A DNA stretch of 7,403 nucleotides from positions 1 through 7,403 of the forward strand of contig JAJZYI010000175.1 of the NCBI GenBank assembly GCA_021798135.1, given 5' to 3'. The DNA comes from Actinomycetes bacterium. GTDB lineage: Bacteria > Actinomycetota > Acidimicrobiia > Acidimicrobiales > UBA8190. This document shows positions 5,370 through 7,403 of the stretch, piece after piece (the first letter of the stretch is position 1; each line of letters starts with the position of its first letter). The position numbers and the translations under genes are program-made. A model generated the notes under the pieces. It was given only the letters and a program-made list of their open reading frames with translations, did not search any database and had not been told where the DNA came from.

Positions 5370-6808
5370 CGGGCGTCGAGCGCCGTGGCCGAGGTGCGGC
5401 CCCGGCGGTCGTCGTCCCCGCCGGTCCCCGTCGAGGCACCCGGGCCGCGGCCGGGCGGGCGCGCTCCCGGCGCGCCGCCGGCAGCGACGTCCGGCCCGCT
5501 GGCAGCGACGTCCGGCCCCGCGGTGGCTGCGGTGACGGTCGCGATCGACTCCTCGATGGCGGCGGCCCAGCGGACGCGCCCCGCGGCCGGCGAGAAGTCG
5601 GCGGCCCGCCGCCGCCCGGCGGCGACCAGGCGCTGGCGCAGGACCGGGTCGCCGAGCACCCGGTGCACCGCCGCGGCCACCACGGCCGGCGCCTTGTCCG
5701 CCAGCACCAGCCCGCCGGCCCCGACCGTCTCGGGGACGGCGGTGGCGCCGTACGCGACGACGGGCAGCCCGTGGTGCATGGCCTCCACCAGCGGCACGCA
5801 GAACCCCTCGTGGTCCGACGCGCACACGAAGACGTCCGCGCCGCGGTAGTAGGAGGCGAGGGCTGCGTCGCTCACCAGCCCGGTGATGGTGACCGCGTCG
5901 TCGATGCCGAGCCGGCGCACGAACCGGTCGAGCGCCCCCGGGTACTCGGTCCCCATGCCGGTCCCGGCGAGCACCAGCGTCGCCCCCGGGTCGAACCACT
6001 CGCGGTAGCAGGCGAACGCCTTCACCACGTCGTGCTGCGCCTTGTGCGGTGACACCCGCCCGACGAACAGCCACACGGCGCCGGCCTGGCGGCGTTCCCG
6101 GAGCTCGGCCGCCACGGCGGGGTCGTCCCCGGTGCCGGCGGCGGACGGGTCGAACAGCGGCGCGGCCACGGCGGTGTGCCGGAAGCCCACGTCGAGCAGC
6201 TCGGCCTCGTTGTAGCCGGAGTCGGCGAAGGCGTACACGGCGCGACCGGCGAGCTCGGCGAGCTGGTGCCGCCCCTGCTCGACCTCGTCGCGGACCCACG
6301 GGGCCCACCGGTCGATGAGGGCGGCCGGCGTGATGTTGTGGTAGTCGACGAGCAGGGGCTCCCGGCGGGCGAGGACCCGGTCGGCGACCGGCGACCCGCT
6401 CGAGTGGTGGAACAGCAGCCAGGTCCGCTCCATGGTCCGCGCCGGGAGGTCGTCGAGCGACCGGGCGAGGTGGCTCACCTCGGGCAGCGAGCCGCCGGCG
6501 TAGATGTCCGACGCCAGGCCGAGCGAGCGGAACAGGTCGCGCAGCAGCAGCGTGTGCGTGCCGATGGCGTCGCGCCCGGCGAACGACGGCACCACCTGGT
6601 GGATGGCGGCCGGCCGCTCCACCGCGGGGCGGGTCGTGCCGCCTGGCAGGCGGCTCCGGCCCGCGGCCGGGTCGCCAGCAGGGCCCGCGGCCGGGTCGCC
6701 AGCAGGGCCCGCGACCGGGTCGCCAGCAGGGCCCGCGACCGGGTCGCCAGCAGGGCCCGCGACCGGGTCGCCAGCAGGGCCCGCGACCGGGTCGCCGGCG
6801 GGGCTCAC
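5366..6808 (-). CDS. GT4-type glycosyltransferase with YHN motif and PAGDPVAG-repeat N-terminus, first of three paralogues
   Basis: 480 residues if translation starts at GTG 6808, in the GTGA overlap with the methyltransferase stop. Residues 2 to about 53 are copies of PAGDPVAG/PAGDPAAG from the 24-bp array; the enzyme core begins with AAIHQVVPSFAGRDAIGTHT. YHN (156-158) lies in LLVDYHNITPAALIDRW, VWLFVGRVSPHKAQH follows (Trp246), and SDHEGFCVPLVEAM gives Glu334 and Glu342 as the E-x7-E pair. In the two downstream paralogues YHN is at 96, so this protein carries about 60 extra N-terminal residues, close to the repeat length. An in-frame GTG at 6622 would give 418 residues with YHN at 94 and leave the repeats untranslated as leader; neither start has a clear Shine-Dalgarno sequence. 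I favour 6808 because the 24-bp unit keeps the frame and the other three junctions have the same overlap. A Gly/Pro/Asp-rich tail follows about residue 425. Sugar specificity is unknown. Confidence 0.85.
   Translation of the reverse strand: MSPAGDPVAGPAGDPVAGPAGDPVAGPAGDPVAGPAGDPAAGPAGDPAAGRSRLPGGTTRPAVERPAAIHQVVPSFAGRDAIGTHTLLLRDLFRSLGLASDIYAGGSLPEVSHLARSLDDLPARTMERTWLLFHHSSGSPVADRVLARREPLLVDYHNITPAALIDRWAPWVRDEVEQGRHQLAELAGRAVYAFADSGYNEAELLDVGFRHTAVAAPLFDPSAAGTGDDPAVAAELRERRQAGAVWLFVGRVSPHKAQHDVVKAFACYREWFDPGATLVLAGTGMGTEYPGALDRFVRRLGIDDAVTITGLVSDAALASYYRGADVFVCASDHEGFCVPLVEAMHHGLPVVAYGATAVPETVGAGGLVLADKAPAVVAAAVHRVLGDPVLRQRLVAAGRRRAADFSPAAGRVRWAAAIEESIATVTAATAGPDVAASGPDVAAGGAPGARPPGRGPGASTGTGGDDDRRGRTSATALDAR
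5481..5522. repeat. 21-bp x 2 direct repeat in the C-terminal tail of the first YHN glycosyltransferase
   Basis: Two adjacent 21-bp copies (5481-5501, 5502-5522), both starting GCAGCGACGTCCGGCCC, encode GPDVAAG and GPDVAAS. They lie in the low-complexity tail beyond the GT-B core and keep the reading frame, so this looks like a small in-frame slippage duplication in an unconstrained linker. Confidence 0.8.
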
Positions 6809-6822
6809 GGCCGGGTCGCCAG
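6655..6822. repeat. 24-bp x 7 tandem repeat across the methyltransferase/glycosyltransferase junction
   Basis: Seven head-to-tail 24-bp units fill 6655-6822. The three at 6703-6774 are identical; 6679-6702 and 6775-6798 each differ at one base; the outer units 6655-6678 and 6799-6822 differ at about four bases each. On the minus strand a unit starts CTGGCGACCCGG and ends CGCGGGCCCTG. The unit at 6799-6822 holds the last codons of the methyltransferase (LATRP), its TGA stop and the GTG of the next gene; the others encode PAGDPVAG in that next gene. Divergent ends with an identical centre are the usual look of an array that grows internally by slippage or unequal exchange. No spacers are present. 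Confidence 0.95.
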
Positions 6823-7403
6823 CACCGCGAAGCTGGCGGGGCCCTCGAGCGACGGCCGGAGCCGGGCGAGGAGCGCGGCCAGCGCCGGGGCGTCCGGCGG
6901 GGCGTCGGGGATCGGCTCGCCGGCCGGCGGGCCGTCGACCACCGTCACGTCGGTCAGGCCCGCCGCCTGCAGGAGCTGCACCCACGTCTCGGGGTGCAGC
7001 GGCCGGCCCGGTGCGAGGTCGGCGACGACCGGCCCCACGATGGCGTCCCAGTGCCGGGGGGCGGTGCCGATGACGGCGACGGTGCCGCCGGGCACGACGG
7101 CCGGCTCCACCAGGTCGACGAGGCGCCGGCGCTCCGCCAGCGACATGCGGTCCACGCAACCCGACAGGACCACGCCCGCCAGCGCGCCTGTGCGGACCGA
7201 GGTGAGGTGGCCGATGGCGTCGTCGCGCCGGACGTCCAGGCCCCGCTCGGCGGCCGCGTCCAGGCCCGGGCCGCCCGGGTCGATGCCGTAGGCGTCCAGG
7301 CCGGCGGCCGCCAGGGTGGCGACGAGGGCGCCGTCGCCGCACTCGGCGTGCAGCACCCGCCCTGCCGCCGGCCGCGGCGCCGCCTGCGACGCCGGAGCCC
7401 CTG
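6805..7403 (-). CDS. Class I SAM-dependent methyltransferase (5' end cut by window edge)
   Basis: The frame is open to the right edge, so only the last 198 residues are seen and the true start lies outside. The GTG at 7356 cannot be the real start because it falls within the first strand of the SAM-binding fold. Motif I reads GRVLHAECGDGALVATLAAAG and is followed by YGIDPG, with the acidic residue that normally binds the SAM ribose. Further on are GVVLSGCVDRMSLAERRRLVDL, VVPGGTVAVIGTAP and LHPETWVQLLQAAGL, an order typical of methyltransferases found in polysaccharide gene clusters, where they methylate a sugar or cap a chain. The substrate is not known. His replaces the usual Asp in VLDxGCG, and CVDRM stands where many relatives have VxEH, so it is divergent. 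A Pro/Ala-rich stretch (GAPASQAAPRPAAG) precedes the domain, suggesting a linker from another upstream domain. Its TGA overlaps the GTG of the next gene within a 24-bp repeat unit. Confidence 0.8.
   Translation of the reverse strand, partial: GAPASQAAPRPAAGRVLHAECGDGALVATLAAAGLDAYGIDPGGPGLDAAAERGLDVRRDDAIGHLTSVRTGALAGVVLSGCVDRMSLAERRRLVDLVEPAVVPGGTVAVIGTAPRHWDAIVGPVVADLAPGRPLHPETWVQLLQAAGLTDVTVVDGPPAGEPIPDAPPDAPALAALLARLRPSLEGPASFAVLATRP

Noticed and set aside
3193..5849. Plus-strand open frames at 3193-4587 and 3831-5849
   Set aside because: Both lie antisense to clear GT4 motifs (E-x7-E, YHN, WLFVG) on the minus strand and have low-complexity, domain-free products.
1751..6822. The two tandem arrays as CRISPR
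   Set aside because: Units are directly adjacent with no unique spacers, and both overlap coding sequence at gene ends; no cas-like gene is present.
6176..7291. Plus-strand open frames over the first glycosyltransferase and methyltransferase (6176-7291, 6504-7073)
   Set aside because: They read the 24-bp array as GRVASRA or AGSPAGP repeats and match no family; the minus strand carries the conserved motifs.
3055..7342. Long N-terminal extensions of the glycosyltransferase frames (to 3604, 5439, 6308 and 7342)
   Set aside because: The extra segments are out-of-frame shadows of the upstream gene, Arg/Pro/Gly-rich with no homology. Each real start is the GTG of a GTGA overlap, where paralogue similarity begins; for the first YHN gene the in-frame GTG at 6622 remains an alternative.
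7354..7356. GTG at 7356 as the methyltransferase start
   Set aside because: It falls inside motif I (the V of RVLHAECGDG), and the frame stays open with plausible protein to the window edge, so the gene starts outside.

Overview
This very GC-rich window (roughly three quarters G+C by eye, G/C almost always in third codon positions) looks like an actinobacterial chromosome. The best lineage hint is the pair of 'GYW-x-SDGGI-x-FGSA' repeats at the C-terminus of the first gene. I associate these with secreted proteins of Acidimicrobiia; that is recollection and inference, not a search result. All genes I can support lie on the minus strand, so transcription runs from high to low coordinates. I see no tRNA, rRNA, insertion sequence, phage gene or CRISPR array.

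In transcription order the window holds: (1) the C-terminal part of a class I SAM-dependent methyltransferase entering from the right edge (7403-6805); (2-4) three related GT-B glycosyltransferases of the GT4 type (6808-5366, 5369-4173, 4176-3055), each with a Y-H-N-x-T-P motif in the N-terminal half and an E-x7-E motif in the C-terminal half; (5) a fourth GT4-type glycosyltransferase of a different subfamily (3058-1838); (6) after 132 bp of non-coding sequence, a secreted SpoIID/LytB-domain protein (1705 to the left edge) ending in 42-residue repeats. The first five genes are joined by four identical 4-nt GTGA overlaps (GTG start plus TGA stop), so they form one tightly coupled operon. The set of one methyltransferase and four glycosyltransferases suggests stepwise assembly of a surface or secreted glycan. 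No polymerase, flippase or sugar-nucleotide gene is visible, so the product cannot be named.

The most distinctive features are two tandem arrays sitting exactly on gene boundaries. A 24-bp x 7 array (6655-6822) spans the methyltransferase/glycosyltransferase junction. It includes the stop and start codons and encodes an eight-residue PAGDPVAG repeat at the N-terminus of the downstream enzyme. A 38-bp x 3 array (1751-1864) spans the end of the last glycosyltransferase gene, supplies its last residues and stop codon, and carries a hairpin in every unit, so it may serve as a terminator cluster. The SpoIID-like gene appears to have its own, possibly leaderless, promoter. I found no evidence of a wholly new defence or mobile system; the window reads as a glycan-assembly operon beside a cell-envelope protein.
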